A stretch of 33,787 bases of DNA from Saonia sp964398035 (lineage in GTDB: Bacteria > Bacteroidota > Bacteroidia > Flavobacteriales > Flavobacteriaceae), in the NCBI GenBank assembly GCA_964398035.1, contig CAYNLI010000015.1, forward strand, positions 1-33,787. The letters are read 5' to 3'. A program made the position numbers and the translations under genes. Below are positions 1 through 9,222 of this stretch, in pieces (position 1 is the first letter of the stretch; each line of letters opens with the position of its first letter). Below the pieces are notes generated by a model that did no database searches, was not told the DNA's origin, and worked only from the letters and a program-made list of their open reading frames with translations.

Positions 1-993
1 GATGTTACCACCACAGCAAACATTGAGAATGCAGGTAATTGGACTACTGGTGTAACCTACATGGACATTAACAATGATGGTCTCTTGGATCTTTACATTT
101 GTAAAGTTGGCAGTTATAAAAATTTTAAAGGACGAAACCTTCTTTATGTCAACCAAGGCATTAACAAGGATGGCGCTCCTGTTTTTAAAGAGCGTGCAGA
201 ATATTATGGGCTGGATTTTTCAGGATTTTCTACACAGGCTTCTTTCTTTGATTATGATTTGGATGGTGATATAGATATGTATCTCATGAACCACTCCACG
301 CATCCCAATAGAACTTATGGAAAAGGATCTAAACGATTAGAAATCGATGCTTTATCCGGAGATAAATTGTATAAAAATATTGATGGAAAATATATTGATG
401 TTAGTGAACAAGTTGGGATTTTTCAAAGTAAAATTGGATACGGCTTAGGATTGAGCATCAGTGATGTAAACAATGATAGGTATCCTGATATTTATGTGGG
501 CAATGATTTTTTTGAAAATGATTACCTCTACATCAATCAAAAAAACGGCACTTTTAAAGAAGTCATTTCAATGGATGAAAAAAAATTAGGCCACACTACC
601 CATTTCTCCATGGGCAATGACATTGCGGATATAAACAATGATGGACTAACGGATATTATTTCCATGGATATGCTCCCAGAAGATTTGAAAACGTATAAAA
701 CATCTGGATTGGAGTATTCTTTTCCAATTTATCAGAATTATCTAAAAAATGGGTATGCTCCACAGTATATGCAGAACACCCTGCACCTTAATTTGGGCAA
801 TTCTAATTTTAGTGAAATTGGCAATCTTAGCGGCATTACGGCAACAGAATGGTCATGGAGCACTCTTTTGGCAGATTTTGACAACGATGGCAACAAGGAT
901 ATCTTTATTTCCAATGGCATAAAAGGAGCTACCAACAACATGGATTTTATCAATTTTATAGCCAATGACACCCCAGAAGTATTACAGGGATAG
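1..993 (+). CDS. FG-GAP/VCBS-repeat surface protein, 5'-truncated by the window edge and cut short
   Basis: The frame is open from base 1, so the real start lies upstream; 330 codons are visible. The protein carries at least five Asp-rich FG-GAP/VCBS calcium-binding blades of the form D-x-N-x-D-G-x-x-D (for example DINNDGLLDLYI, DYDLDGDIDMYL, DINNDGLTDIIS and DFDNDGNKDIFISNG). Family knowledge: Bacteroidota proteins of this type are usually around 1,100 residues, extracellular, with beta-propeller repeats and a C-terminal ASPIC/UnbV domain. Here the frame stops soon after the NFIAND segment, where relatives would continue, so the gene looks broken. Role unknown; binding or a surface structure is a reasonable inference. 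The FG-GAP family is clear, the function is not. Confidence 0.8.
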   Translation, partial: DVTTTANIENAGNWTTGVTYMDINNDGLLDLYICKVGSYKNFKGRNLLYVNQGINKDGAPVFKERAEYYGLDFSGFSTQASFFDYDLDGDIDMYLMNHSTHPNRTYGKGSKRLEIDALSGDKLYKNIDGKYIDVSEQVGIFQSKIGYGLGLSISDVNNDRYPDIYVGNDFFENDYLYINQKNGTFKEVISMDEKKLGHTTHFSMGNDIADINNDGLTDIISMDMLPEDLKTYKTSGLEYSFPIYQNYLKNGYAPQYMQNTLHLNLGNSNFSEIGNLSGITATEWSWSTLLADFDNDGNKDIFISNGIKGATNNMDFINFIANDTPEVLQG

Positions 994-1124
994 AAATTGA
1001 AAACGGGAATATCTCACTTATAAAATGGCAAATTGCCACCAAGGATGATGGCACTTTGCAAATTGTAAGACTTCTATTGGAAGGTCCTCAAAAACTGATT
1101 GATTATAATATTCCTGAAAAATAG
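969..1124 (+). pseudogene. Orphan coding tail after the FG-GAP frame stop
   Basis: In the next frame, an open stretch of 51 codons runs through the FG-GAP stop and ends one base before the convergent tonB stop. From about 990 it reads like real protein (GIEIENGNISLIKWQIA, then DGTLQIVRLLLEGPQKL, then DYNIPEK). Adding one A to GGATAG at 988-993 would join it in frame to the FG-GAP protein. It is either the true C-terminus behind a one-base deletion or the tail of a different gene joined by a deletion or misassembly. I do not recognise its family. Confidence 0.45.
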
Positions 1125-1125
1125 T

Positions 1126-1848
1126 TTAAAGCATTATAAACGTTATTGGAATACTATAGGGGACTTTCACAGCTCTTCCCCTTTGTTTTCCTGGAATCAT
1201 TTTTGGCAATATGCTAACAATCCTAACTGCCTCTTTTTCTAAAAGCTTATCGGGACCCCTTGAAATAATATTGGTTATATTTCCCTTATTATCAATAGCG
1301 AATTGAACATATACTTTACCCTGTATTCGCATTTCTAGAGCGATATCAGGGTATTTAAAGTTATTCTTTACATGCTCCAGTATTTTTTCTTGAAAACAAG
1401 CTTTACGTTTTGCATTAGTTTTTAAACCTTCACATCCAGGGAAAATTGGGACTTGCTCAATAACAGCAAAAGGAACCGTAATTTCCTCTTCATCTTCGCC
1501 AAATTCAACTTCATCAACAGCTATAACCTTATCAACTATAGCATCTTGACTTGTTTCTGTACTCTCTATAATAGTTTCCTCAATTTCTGCAACATCTTCA
1601 ACAATTTCAATAATTTCTGGTGCTACTGGTGGAGGTGGTGGAGGCATTGTTTTAATGATTTCCGTTATTGGAACATCTTCCTTTAAATCATCAACTGCAA
1701 CTATTTTATCCAAGAACACCTCATCCTTCTCATATGTTTTCATTTCCAATGCCCTCCAAACAAAAAACATTACAATTGTAAGACCAATTACAAAAAAAAG
1801 ACTACTATTCCGATTTAAATCTACTTTTGGGTTTTTCTTGATTTCCAT
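1126..1848 (-). CDS. tonB: Energy transducer TonB
   Basis: TonB spans the periplasm and passes energy from the ExbB/ExbD motor to outer-membrane receptors. I chose the ATG at 1848 (MEIKKNPKVDL), giving 240 residues; the longer frame back to 1929 adds 27 residues that do not fit the family. Visible parts: one membrane segment at about 16-33, a six-proline run at 69-74 followed by a long acidic Pro/Glu/Ile/Val spacer, and a C-terminal TonB domain with the YPDIALEMRIQGKVYVQF strand and the closing VPYSIPITF. It is monocistronic, convergent with the FG-GAP remnant and has no exbB/exbD next to it. It could serve any receptor in the genome, including the one at 17151. Confidence 0.9.
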   Translation of the reverse strand: MEIKKNPKVDLNRNSSLFFVIGLTIVMFFVWRALEMKTYEKDEVFLDKIVAVDDLKEDVPITEIIKTMPPPPPPVAPEIIEIVEDVAEIEETIIESTETSQDAIVDKVIAVDEVEFGEDEEEITVPFAVIEQVPIFPGCEGLKTNAKRKACFQEKILEHVKNNFKYPDIALEMRIQGKVYVQFAIDNKGNITNIISRGPDKLLEKEAVRIVSILPKMIPGKQRGRAVKVPYSIPITFIML

Positions 1849-2020
1849 AATGTCACTATTTAACATTAAAGTTAACCATGAAAAATTACATTTACTATGA
1901 TAAATATCAGGTAGATAACCCCTTAACAAAACCCTATTGTTCTTGTATTAAAGTTTTATTGCACAAACTGATAAGTTTACTTAAATTGCCATCTTAGTTT
2001 TTTTAACCAAAACCAACCTT

Positions 2021-3337
2021 ATGCCATTATTAATTGTTGTTGTCGGAATTTTAATATTATTCCTTCTAGTTGCCAAGTTTAAATTAAACGCTTTCATCTC
2101 CTTTATCATTGTTTCTCTTTTTGTAGGCCTTGTTGGAGGTATGGGATTAGATAGTGTTGTACAATCCATACAAACAGGGATAGGAAACATTATGGGTATG
2201 CTGGTCCTTATTCTAGGGTTTGGTGCCATGTTGGGAAAACTTGTTGCAGATAGTGGAGCGGCACAACGTATTACTTCTAAGCTCATTTCTAGTTTTGGCA
2301 AAAAGAACATTCAATGGGCGGTGGTAATTGCTGGTTTTATTGTTGGTATTCCCATGTTTTATTCTGTAGGGTTCGTGATTTTGGTGCCTTTGATCTTTAC
2401 GGTCGCAGCAGCTACCGGACTCCCTTTATTATATGTTGGTTTGCCTATGCTCGCATCTTTATCTGTAACCCATGGTTTTTTACCACCTCACCCAGCTCCT
2501 ACGGGAATAGCAGTAACTTTTAATGCAAATATTGGAAAAACATTGCTCTATGGAATTATTGTGGCTATTCCTGCAATCATTGTTGCAGGCCCTCTATTTG
2601 CTAGAACAACCAAAAACATAACGGCCACTCCACTAAAAGAATTTTACAATCCTATTGTTTTAAAAGACGAAGAAATGCCTGGAATGGGCGTTAGTATCTT
2701 TACTGCATTATTACCTGTTATTCTAATTGGTATCTCTACTATTCTTGATGTAGTTCTCCCGACAGATTTTCCAATGAAAAATGTAATTATGTTTATGGGC
2801 AACCCCGTAATTGCAATGCTTATTGCTGTCCTTGTTGCTATTTACACTTTAGGGTTGGCAAGGGGCAAAAAAATGGAAGAGGTAATGAGTTCAGTCTCAA
2901 GCTCCGTAACCGGTATTACCATGGTACTGTTGATTATTGCTGGTTCAGGGGCTTTAAAACAAATTTTGATTGATAGTGGTGTAAGTGATTATATTGCAGA
3001 GTCCTTAAAAGACTCTAGCATTTCCCCTTTAATTTTAGCTTGGTTAATAGCTACAGTGATTAGGGTATGTGTAGGTTCGGCCACTGTGGCAGGGCTTACT
3101 GCAGCAGGAATCGTTTTTCCATTAGTTTCAGGAACCGGCGTTAGCCCAGAGCTAATGGTGCTTGCCATTGGAGCGGGAAGCCTTATGTTATCCCATGTGA
3201 ACGATAGTGGATTTTGGTTGTTCAAAGAATATTTTAATCTTTCCATTAAAGAAACACTATCTACTTGGACCGTTATGGAAACCATGGTTGGTATAATGGG
3301 ATTGATTGGTACATTAATTTTAAGCTTATTTGTATAA
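2021..3337 (+). CDS. GntP-family H+ symporter (gluconate/D-serine permease type)
   Basis: An inner-membrane secondary transporter of 438 residues, the usual length for the GntP family, made almost entirely of hydrophobic helices, with the conserved segments GFGAMLGKLVADSGAAQRI and LSHVNDSGFWLFKEYF. Known GntP members carry gluconate, fructuronate or D-serine (DsdX). The next three genes, the first one base away, point to amino-acid rather than sugar-acid chemistry, so a D-serine or related substrate is the best inference; nothing for gluconate use (kinase, dehydratase) is nearby. The family call is firm, the substrate is inferred. No strong promoter motif is visible upstream; TAAGTTTA at 1972-1979 is a weak candidate. 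Confidence 0.88.
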   Translation: MPLLIVVVGILILFLLVAKFKLNAFISFIIVSLFVGLVGGMGLDSVVQSIQTGIGNIMGMLVLILGFGAMLGKLVADSGAAQRITSKLISSFGKKNIQWAVVIAGFIVGIPMFYSVGFVILVPLIFTVAAATGLPLLYVGLPMLASLSVTHGFLPPHPAPTGIAVTFNANIGKTLLYGIIVAIPAIIVAGPLFARTTKNITATPLKEFYNPIVLKDEEMPGMGVSIFTALLPVILIGISTILDVVLPTDFPMKNVIMFMGNPVIAMLIAVLVAIYTLGLARGKKMEEVMSSVSSSVTGITMVLLIIAGSGALKQILIDSGVSDYIAESLKDSSISPLILAWLIATVIRVCVGSATVAGLTAAGIVFPLVSGTGVSPELMVLAIGAGSLMLSHVNDSGFWLFKEYFNLSIKETLSTWTVMETMVGIMGLIGTLILSLFV

Positions 3338-3338
3338 T

Positions 3339-3803
3339 ATGACAAACTCACCTTCAAAAAGAATTAAAGAATTAGGATTGATTTTACCTCCTGCCCCTAA
3401 ACCAGCAGGCTTGTACAGGCCAATATTGGTGGTCGATAATTTTTTATATATATCTGGGCAAGGTCCCGTAAAACCTGATGGCACATTAATAGTCGGAAGA
3501 GTTGGAGATGACATGGACCTAGAACAAGCAAAATTAGCTGCAAGACAAGTAGGATTGACTATGTTGTCTACCATACAGACACATTTTGGGAATTTGGACA
3601 AAATAAAAAGAGTGGTGAAAGTATTGGGAATGGTGAACTGCACTCCAGATTTTATAAAACAACCTTTGGTCATAAATGGGTTCAGTGAACTAATGTCCGA
3701 TGTTTTTGGGGCAGATAATGGCGTAGGTGTAAGAAGTGCAGTGGGCATGATGCTTCCTGACAGTATTCCTGTTGAAGTTGAAGCAATGTTCCAACTATAT
3801 TAA
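3339..3803 (+). CDS. RidA-family enamine/imine deaminase
   Basis: RidA (YjgF/YER057c/UK114) proteins hydrolyse reactive 2-aminoacrylate and related imines to keto acids plus ammonia. I use the ATG at 3339, one base after the permease stop, giving 154 residues; a TTG at 3330 would overlap the permease and is less likely. The sequence shows the family strands (LYISGQGPVKPDG, the AARQVGLTMLSTIQ helix, VVKVLGMVNCTPDF, and GVRSAVGMMLPDSIPVEVEAMF with the conserved Arg). Next to a gene for a PLP enzyme able to dehydrate D-serine, its likely job is to clear the 2-aminoacrylate released, which is a good functional fit. It is cytoplasmic and clearly in one operon with its neighbours. Confidence 0.9.
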   Translation: MTNSPSKRIKELGLILPPAPKPAGLYRPILVVDNFLYISGQGPVKPDGTLIVGRVGDDMDLEQAKLAARQVGLTMLSTIQTHFGNLDKIKRVVKVLGMVNCTPDFIKQPLVINGFSELMSDVFGADNGVGVRSAVGMMLPDSIPVEVEAMFQLY

Positions 3804-3815
3804 ATACATGACACC

Positions 3816-4931
3816 ATGGAAAGTCCAAAAGAGTGGTACACACTAAACAACACAGAAAATAAAATTTCCCCATCGCTTATTGTATATCCTGATAGGATTG
3901 AGAAAAATATACAATTGATGATTAAAATTGCAGGTGGAACCAACTTTTTACGGCCACATATTAAAACCCATAAAATTGCAGAAATTGTACAACTACAATT
4001 AGCGTATGGCATTCATAAGTTTAAATGTGCTACCATTTCCGAGGCAGAGTTACTTGCCAAATGCAACGTCAAAGATATTCTTTTGGCCCTGCAACCTGTG
4101 GGAGTAAATGTGAGTCGTTTTTTTGAACTGATAGAGAAGTATCCCAATTCAAAAATTTCAACGCTAATTGATAATCAGGCATCACTCCATGAAATTGCCG
4201 AAATGGCTTCCTCAAAAAAAATAATGGCATCTATTTGGTTAGATGTAAATTGTGGAATGAACAGAACAGGAATCCTACCAAATGAAAAAGCCATTGAACT
4301 TTACAAAGCCATAGATGACAATCCTAATCTAAAGGCTGAAGGACTGCACGCCTATGATGGGCATATTCATGATTCAGATTTTAATTTACGAAAAGAAGCG
4401 TGTGATAAAGCATTTAGTCCCGTACAGAAATTGAAGGATGAATTGGAAAAATTAGGCATTGCGATCAAAACCATTGTAGCTGGTGGTTCTCCCACTTTTC
4501 CCATTCATTGTAAAAGGAAAAATGTTGAAAGTAGCCCTGGAACCCCAATCCTTTGGGATCAAGGATATGCCAATGCTTTTCCAGATTTAAAATTTCTACC
4601 CGCTGCAGTTTTATGTACCCGCATCATCAGCAAGCCCACATCTAATATCATTTGTTTAGATCTTGGGCACAAAGCAGTTGCTTCAGAAATGAAATTACCA
4701 AGAGTGAAAATTTTAGGGGACAATGACTTTAAACAAATAAGCCAGAGTGAAGAACATTTGGTCATCAAAACAAATGAAGCATCAAAATACACTATTGGAG
4801 ATTTTTTCTATGCCATCCCAATACATATTTGTCCCACTGTTGCCAAATATAAAAGCGTATTGACTGTTGTTGACGGAGAGTCCACAGGCTCTTGGGAAGT
4901 TGCTGCAAGAGACCATAAAATACATATATAA
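3816..4931 (+). CDS. D-serine dehydratase / D-threonine aldolase family PLP enzyme
   Basis: A 371-residue fold-type III (alanine-racemase-like) PLP enzyme. The PLP-lysine motif RPHIKTHK sits at 46-53, with Lys50 the likely Schiff-base residue. Near the C-terminus, HIC (His337, Cys339) matches the His-x-Cys zinc pair of eukaryotic D-serine dehydratases; D-threonine aldolases, as I recall, have His-x-Asp there. I therefore favour dehydration of D-serine or a 3-hydroxy-D-amino acid to a keto acid plus ammonia. It starts 12 bases after ridA and is followed by a dipeptidase gene, which supports D-amino-acid breakdown. D-threonine aldolase remains possible. The fold is certain, the exact substrate is not. 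Confidence 0.85.
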   Translation: MESPKEWYTLNNTENKISPSLIVYPDRIEKNIQLMIKIAGGTNFLRPHIKTHKIAEIVQLQLAYGIHKFKCATISEAELLAKCNVKDILLALQPVGVNVSRFFELIEKYPNSKISTLIDNQASLHEIAEMASSKKIMASIWLDVNCGMNRTGILPNEKAIELYKAIDDNPNLKAEGLHAYDGHIHDSDFNLRKEACDKAFSPVQKLKDELEKLGIAIKTIVAGGSPTFPIHCKRKNVESSPGTPILWDQGYANAFPDLKFLPAAVLCTRIISKPTSNIICLDLGHKAVASEMKLPRVKILGDNDFKQISQSEEHLVIKTNEASKYTIGDFFYAIPIHICPTVAKYKSVLTVVDGESTGSWEVAARDHKIHI

Positions 4932-4944
4932 CACCTATTGAACT

Positions 4945-6009
4945 ATGTTTATACTAGATGCACATTTAGATTTGTCCATGAATGCCTTGGAATGGAACAG
5001 GGATTTAAGGTGGACAGTTGAAGAAATTACGGAAAGTGAAATTGGGATGACCGACAAGCCCGATAGAGCAAAAAATACAGTTTCATTAGAGGCAATGAGA
5101 AAAGGAAATATCGGTCTTTGTGTTGCCACACAAATTGCCAGATATGTAAAAAAAGAAAGCTCATTACCTGGATGGAAATCCCCACACCAAGCATGGGCAC
5201 AGACCCAAGGACAATTAGCATGGTACAGAGCCATGGAAGATGCGGGTGAAATGGTTCAGATTACAAATACAGAACAACTGGACAATCATTTAAAGCTATG
5301 GGAAAATTCTGAGGCTAAAAAACCCATTGGTTACATCCTTAGCTTAGAAGGAGCAGATTCTATCATCACAATAGATTATCTGGAAAAATCTTATGAGCAA
5401 GGGTTACGGGCAATAGGGCCAGCACATTATGGTCCTGGAACCTATGCCCATGGTACAAATTCTGTTGGAGGAATCGGTGCCAAAGGCAAAGAATTACTGA
5501 AAGAAATAGAGCGACTCAATTTAATTTTGGACGCCACCCACTTATGTGACCAAAGCTTTTGGGAAACCATGAAAGTCTATAATGGACCCGTTTGGGCCAG
5601 CCATAACAATTGCAGAAAATTTGTTGACCACAACAGGCAGTTTTCCGATGAACAAATCAATGAACTTGTCAGCAGAAATGCTGTTATAGGCATTGCATTG
5701 GATGCATGGATGATGGTACCCAATTGGGTAAGGGGAGAATCAACTCCAAAAGGAATGGGTGTTAGTTTAGAGCAAATGATTGATAATATTGACCATATTT
5801 GCCAACTAGCAGGCAATTCTAAACATGTGGGCATTGGCACTGATTTAGATGGAGGTTTTGGAAAAGAACAATGCCCAGCTGATCTGGATACTATTGCTGA
5901 CCTTCAAAAGATTCCTTCTCTTTTAACCCAAAAAGGGTATACTGATACTGATATTGAAAATATCATGAGTAAAAACTTTATTCAGTTTTTAAAAAATACA
6001 TGGAGTTAA
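4945..6009 (+). CDS. Membrane dipeptidase (peptidase M19, renal dipeptidase family)
   Basis: A 354-residue zinc dipeptidase. Metal ligands are visible: His7 and Asp9 in LDAHLD, the Glu in LEGAD, and the His residues in DATHLCDQSFW and ASHNNCRK; GIGTDLDGGFG near the C-terminus is also typical. Members split dipeptides and many accept a D-residue at the C-terminal side. There is no signal peptide: the metal site begins at residue 7, so the enzyme should be cytoplasmic despite the family name. As last gene of the operon it could release D-amino acids from L,D-dipeptides for the upstream PLP enzyme. Confidence 0.92.
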   Translation: MFILDAHLDLSMNALEWNRDLRWTVEEITESEIGMTDKPDRAKNTVSLEAMRKGNIGLCVATQIARYVKKESSLPGWKSPHQAWAQTQGQLAWYRAMEDAGEMVQITNTEQLDNHLKLWENSEAKKPIGYILSLEGADSIITIDYLEKSYEQGLRAIGPAHYGPGTYAHGTNSVGGIGAKGKELLKEIERLNLILDATHLCDQSFWETMKVYNGPVWASHNNCRKFVDHNRQFSDEQINELVSRNAVIGIALDAWMMVPNWVRGESTPKGMGVSLEQMIDNIDHICQLAGNSKHVGIGTDLDGGFGKEQCPADLDTIADLQKIPSLLTQKGYTDTDIENIMSKNFIQFLKNTWS

Positions 6010-6046
6010 AGTCATCATTTTAGTCCTTTCATCTAAAAAAATGACT
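6010..6046 (+). other. Imperfect hairpin after the dipeptidase gene
   Basis: The arms at 6010-6023 (starting AGTCAT) and 6033-6046 (ending ATGACT) pair over 14 positions with two mismatches, around a 9-nt loop. It begins directly behind the dipeptidase stop, so it may protect or end the operon transcript, but no T-run follows. Weak support as a terminator. Confidence 0.3.
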
Positions 6047-6129
6047 CCAAACCTCTTTTAACATCTCTTTAAACTCCTATTGGCAAGGTATTTGTTAATT
6101 TTACCTCATAGTTCCAACTGTTAGAAATT

Positions 6130-6768
6130 ATGAGGTATGTGTTTATGTTTTTGTGTGTTATGCTATTTTCCTTTAAAGGGAATGCACAGACAGACTTGTC
6201 CCAAACACAATCATTAAATATTGAAGCAGAGGATAACAAAATAGATTTACCCAAACCCCCAAACCCATCCTCTAGATTAAATATTCCTTTGAACATTAAT
6301 GAACCTTTAGATTTCAATAAAAAAAAGGAAGTAAAAATACTTCCTGATAGGGAGTTGTTACAGGCTGGTCATGATTTGGTCATAGATGCCAAAATAGGTG
6401 AAAAAGAAAAAAAAGGAGATAAAGGGCATTATGGGGATATGTATTTGGGTGATATTACTACCAGTGCCAAATTTGTGGGCATAATTTGTAGAGACCATGA
6501 GTATGTAGATGGTGATCGTATAAAAATATATGCCAATGGAGAAGTTGTAGAACCCAACATCCTGCTTACAGCTGCTGCAAAGGGCATCAACTTAGATTTG
6601 GACAAAGGCTTTAACCGTTTAGATTTTGAAGCTTTAAATCAAGGTACATCTGGACCAAATACGGCTCAAGTAGATGTATATGATGAAAATGGAAAATTAA
6701 TTTTCTCTAACAGATGGAATTTATCCACAGGTTCCAAAGCCTCACTGATTATCATACAACAAGATTAA
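6130..6768 (+). CDS. Secreted protein of unknown function
   Basis: I do not recognise this 212-residue protein. It begins with a clear signal peptide (MRYVFMFLCVMLFSFKGNAQ, cleavage after AQ). Next come a Pro/Asn-rich, low-complexity segment (about residues 40-65) and a C-terminal part that looks like a compact beta domain, with YGDMYLGDITTSAKFVGI, DHEYVDGDRIKIYANGEVV and NQGTSGPNTAQVDVYDENGK. The D-G-D and D-E-N-G turns suggest an Ig- or C2-like beta-sandwich, but that is inference. No lipobox and no T9SS sorting domain, so it is probably periplasmic. It stands alone and is convergent with the acylase gene, one base between the stops. Confidence 0.75.
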   Translation: MRYVFMFLCVMLFSFKGNAQTDLSQTQSLNIEAEDNKIDLPKPPNPSSRLNIPLNINEPLDFNKKKEVKILPDRELLQAGHDLVIDAKIGEKEKKGDKGHYGDMYLGDITTSAKFVGIICRDHEYVDGDRIKIYANGEVVEPNILLTAAAKGINLDLDKGFNRLDFEALNQGTSGPNTAQVDVYDENGKLIFSNRWNLSTGSKASLIIIQQD

Positions 6769-6769
6769 T

Positions 6770-9089
6770 TTATTCCCCAGGGTGATAGGTTTTTTTAGCC
6801 CTTTTTAGTACATCTTCCTTATAATAAGCCACATCTTTAAATTCCATATCCACATATGGTTGAGCTTGGTCATTAAAATATGGAGAGTCTGGGTTACCGC
6901 TCTGCCCACCAGCAAGCATGCTCTTGGCCTTGACCTTGTCACCAAATTCCACTACAGCAACAAAGCTGTTTCCACGGGTACCATATATCTTTTTGGTATT
7001 ATTGGTATACCTAGCACCATATGCCGCTAAAGCGCCCCAACGCCCAGATGCAAAACCAACAGGTATACTTGCTTTACTGTCATCAAAGGCTTGGTGAACA
7101 TCCCCATTTATACGCTGGTATCTGTTTATTTCTCCCCAAGGAATGTTCCATGTGCCAAAATCTGATTCCAATTTTAAAACTGCTTCCTCAAAAATCCTAG
7201 TCCGTTCTTCCGTTTTAGATTGGCTTCCCCAATATGTTATCAGTTCTTTAGGTGTCAACCCCTTTGGTCTCATCCCATTTTCATAATATAAGGTTCCATA
7301 ATAATGAGCCAAGGTCATAGCAACTGATTCTTTAGATGTTTTAAAATCCCAACTTTTAAGTGCTTCTATGGGCTCTCTTAACTTTGGGTTTTTATCATCA
7401 TACTCATTGTAGGCTTCAATCAATCCGGGAATCAACGCTTCAAAAGCAGGCAGGTATGGGTCATGTGCCAATTTAATCAGGCTGTCCAATGTATACCCTT
7501 TCTTGTCTCTCAATAAACCAATGGCATGTACCCCGCGAAAATTTTCACGGTCAATGGACATATAATTGGGATAGTTTTCTTTCTTGGGACTGTATTCCAG
7601 AGCTGCTGTATAGGGTGTGGAATTGCAATTTTGCAACCAACCGTTCTCAGGATTTAGCAAAAGAATGTTCTCATCCACAGCATGCAACCCTTTCCAATCG
7701 GTTTTGGGGTTGCTGCCATCCACAGGTTTTGTATAATCAAAAATAGTGTCCCTAATTGGAACAAAGTTTCCATGAAAATACCCAATATTCCCTTCAGCAT
7801 CAGCATAAACGGTATTGTTTGATGAATTTGTCCGTATATCCATCATTTTCTTGAACCCTTTGTACCCTTCCTGCTTTGTACGAATATAAGATTGCTCCAA
7901 AGCTTTTACCGGTTCCCACATCATAGCAGAGGCTGTCCATTGACCATCTACCATATGGGTAATTGGTCCATGGTGTGTATGGTACATGGNNNNNNNNNNN
8001 NNNNNNNNNNNNNNNNNNNNNNNNNNNNNNNNNNNNNNNNNNNNNNNNNNNNNNNNNNNNNNNNNNNNNNNNNNNNNNNNNNNNNNNNNCATGGTGTGTA
8101 TGGTACATGGGAAAAGTCTTTTCTTTCATGGAATTCCCATCTTTATATTGCAAAATCACTTCTGTAGTTACTACAGGTCTAAGCTCTTCTCCATATTGGT
8201 AAAACAACCCATCTTCCGATATGATCATCTTTTCCTTAAATTCATCCATCACGTCTGTATAGGTTGACGTATGCATCCATCCTGTTTTTTCATTGAAACC
8301 TTGATACACAAAAAATTGGCCCCATGTCACCGCACCATACGCGTTTAGCCCTTCCTCACTCACCACATGTACTTCTCCTCTAAAATAAAATGAGGTATGT
8401 GGGTTTATGAGCAACATGGCATTCCCAGACTGTGTCAATTTTCCAGAAATAGCAATACCATTGGACCCTTGTGGTTCTGCCATTTCCTCCTCTTTTCTTT
8501 TATCATGTAATTCTAAAAAATCAACTGCTTTTTTTGGCATATCACTCTCGTAAAAAGCTTTTATTTTTCTAGTTGATATTCGTTCTATATCTCCACCTAT
8601 AGAGCCTTCACTAAAATACATAGGCATCCACGGCTCAAAGGTGGTCAACAATTTAGGTTTCACCTCTGGATGGGTGTGCAAATAATAATTGATACCGTCT
8701 GCAAAAGCGTCACACAGTTTTTTTAACCAATCAGGGCTTTTTTCATAATTAGCAATGGCCTTCTCTTTGGTCATGAACAAACGGGCACGCAGATCACTGT
8801 ACAAAGCCTCTTCGCCTTCCACTTCTGCCAATCTACCAATGGCCCAGATATAGTTTTGTTCTACACGGTTAAAATCATCCTCACACTGTGCATACAACAA
8901 CCCAAATACGGCATCAGCATCGGTCTTTCCATAAATATGGGGCACACCAAAATCATCTCGGATAATTGTAATGTTTTGGGCATGTTCTTCCCATCGTTCT
9001 TCTTCCGTTAATTCCTTTTTATCTACATCACAAGAAATCAATCCCATGAATAACACCAAACAAAATAACCTTATACCTTTTTCAATCAT
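6770..9089 (-). CDS. Penicillin-amidase-family (S45) acylase lipoprotein, interrupted only by a scaffold gap
   Basis: Two minus-strand open frames on either side of the N-run are one gene. Removing the 100 Ns and one copy of the duplicated 21-bp flank gives a single frame of 732 residues, a normal length for S45 acylases. These Ntn-hydrolases are made as one chain and cleave themselves before a Ser that becomes the nucleophile; the QGSNG site has Ser209. The N-terminus is a lipoprotein signal (LISC, Cys20), so it should be anchored in the periplasm or at the outer membrane. Relatives hydrolyse beta-lactams, acyl-homoserine lactones or other amides; the substrate here cannot be told. The duplicated region codes MYHTHH. 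Confidence 0.85.
7990..8089. other. Assembly gap of 100 Ns with duplicated flank
   Basis: Exactly 100 Ns, a standard placeholder length, lie between two identical 21-bp copies (7969-7989 and 8090-8110) starting CATGGTGTGT. The acylase reads through in frame only if the copies are merged, so the two contigs overlap and nothing is actually missing. Confidence 0.97.
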
Positions 9090-9180
9090 CGCGCAATAGA
9101 ATTTGACTGTTTAAAAATAAGAATTACTAATTTAAATCTTAAAAAAATCATAACACAGTAAAATAGTCCCTTTATTCCTA

Positions 9181-9188
9181 TACTTTTG
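9181..9188 (+). promoter_or_regulatory. Putative Bacteroidota -7 promoter element (TACTTTTG)
   Basis: Exact match to TAnnTTTG, 34 bases before the ABC exporter start. No convincing -33 TTG at the expected distance. Confidence 0.5.
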
Positions 9189-9222
9189 AACCATATTATC
9201 TTCAGAATTAGAACTCCCATTT

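Noticed and set aside
1849..1929. Longer N-terminus for TonB
   Set aside because: The 27 extra residues have no family match and the ATG at 1848 gives the normal TonB N-terminus with a membrane segment close behind.
3330..3338. TTG start for the RidA gene, overlapping the permease
   Set aside because: An ATG at 3339, one base after the permease stop, gives a family-typical start.
7489..8267. Plus-strand open frames across the acylase and the N-run
   Set aside because: They are antisense to a well-supported gene, consist partly of Ns and show no domain.
6770..9089. Two separate broken acylase genes or a frameshift mutation
   Set aside because: The frame change equals 100 Ns plus a duplicated 21-bp overlap; merged, the gene is intact.
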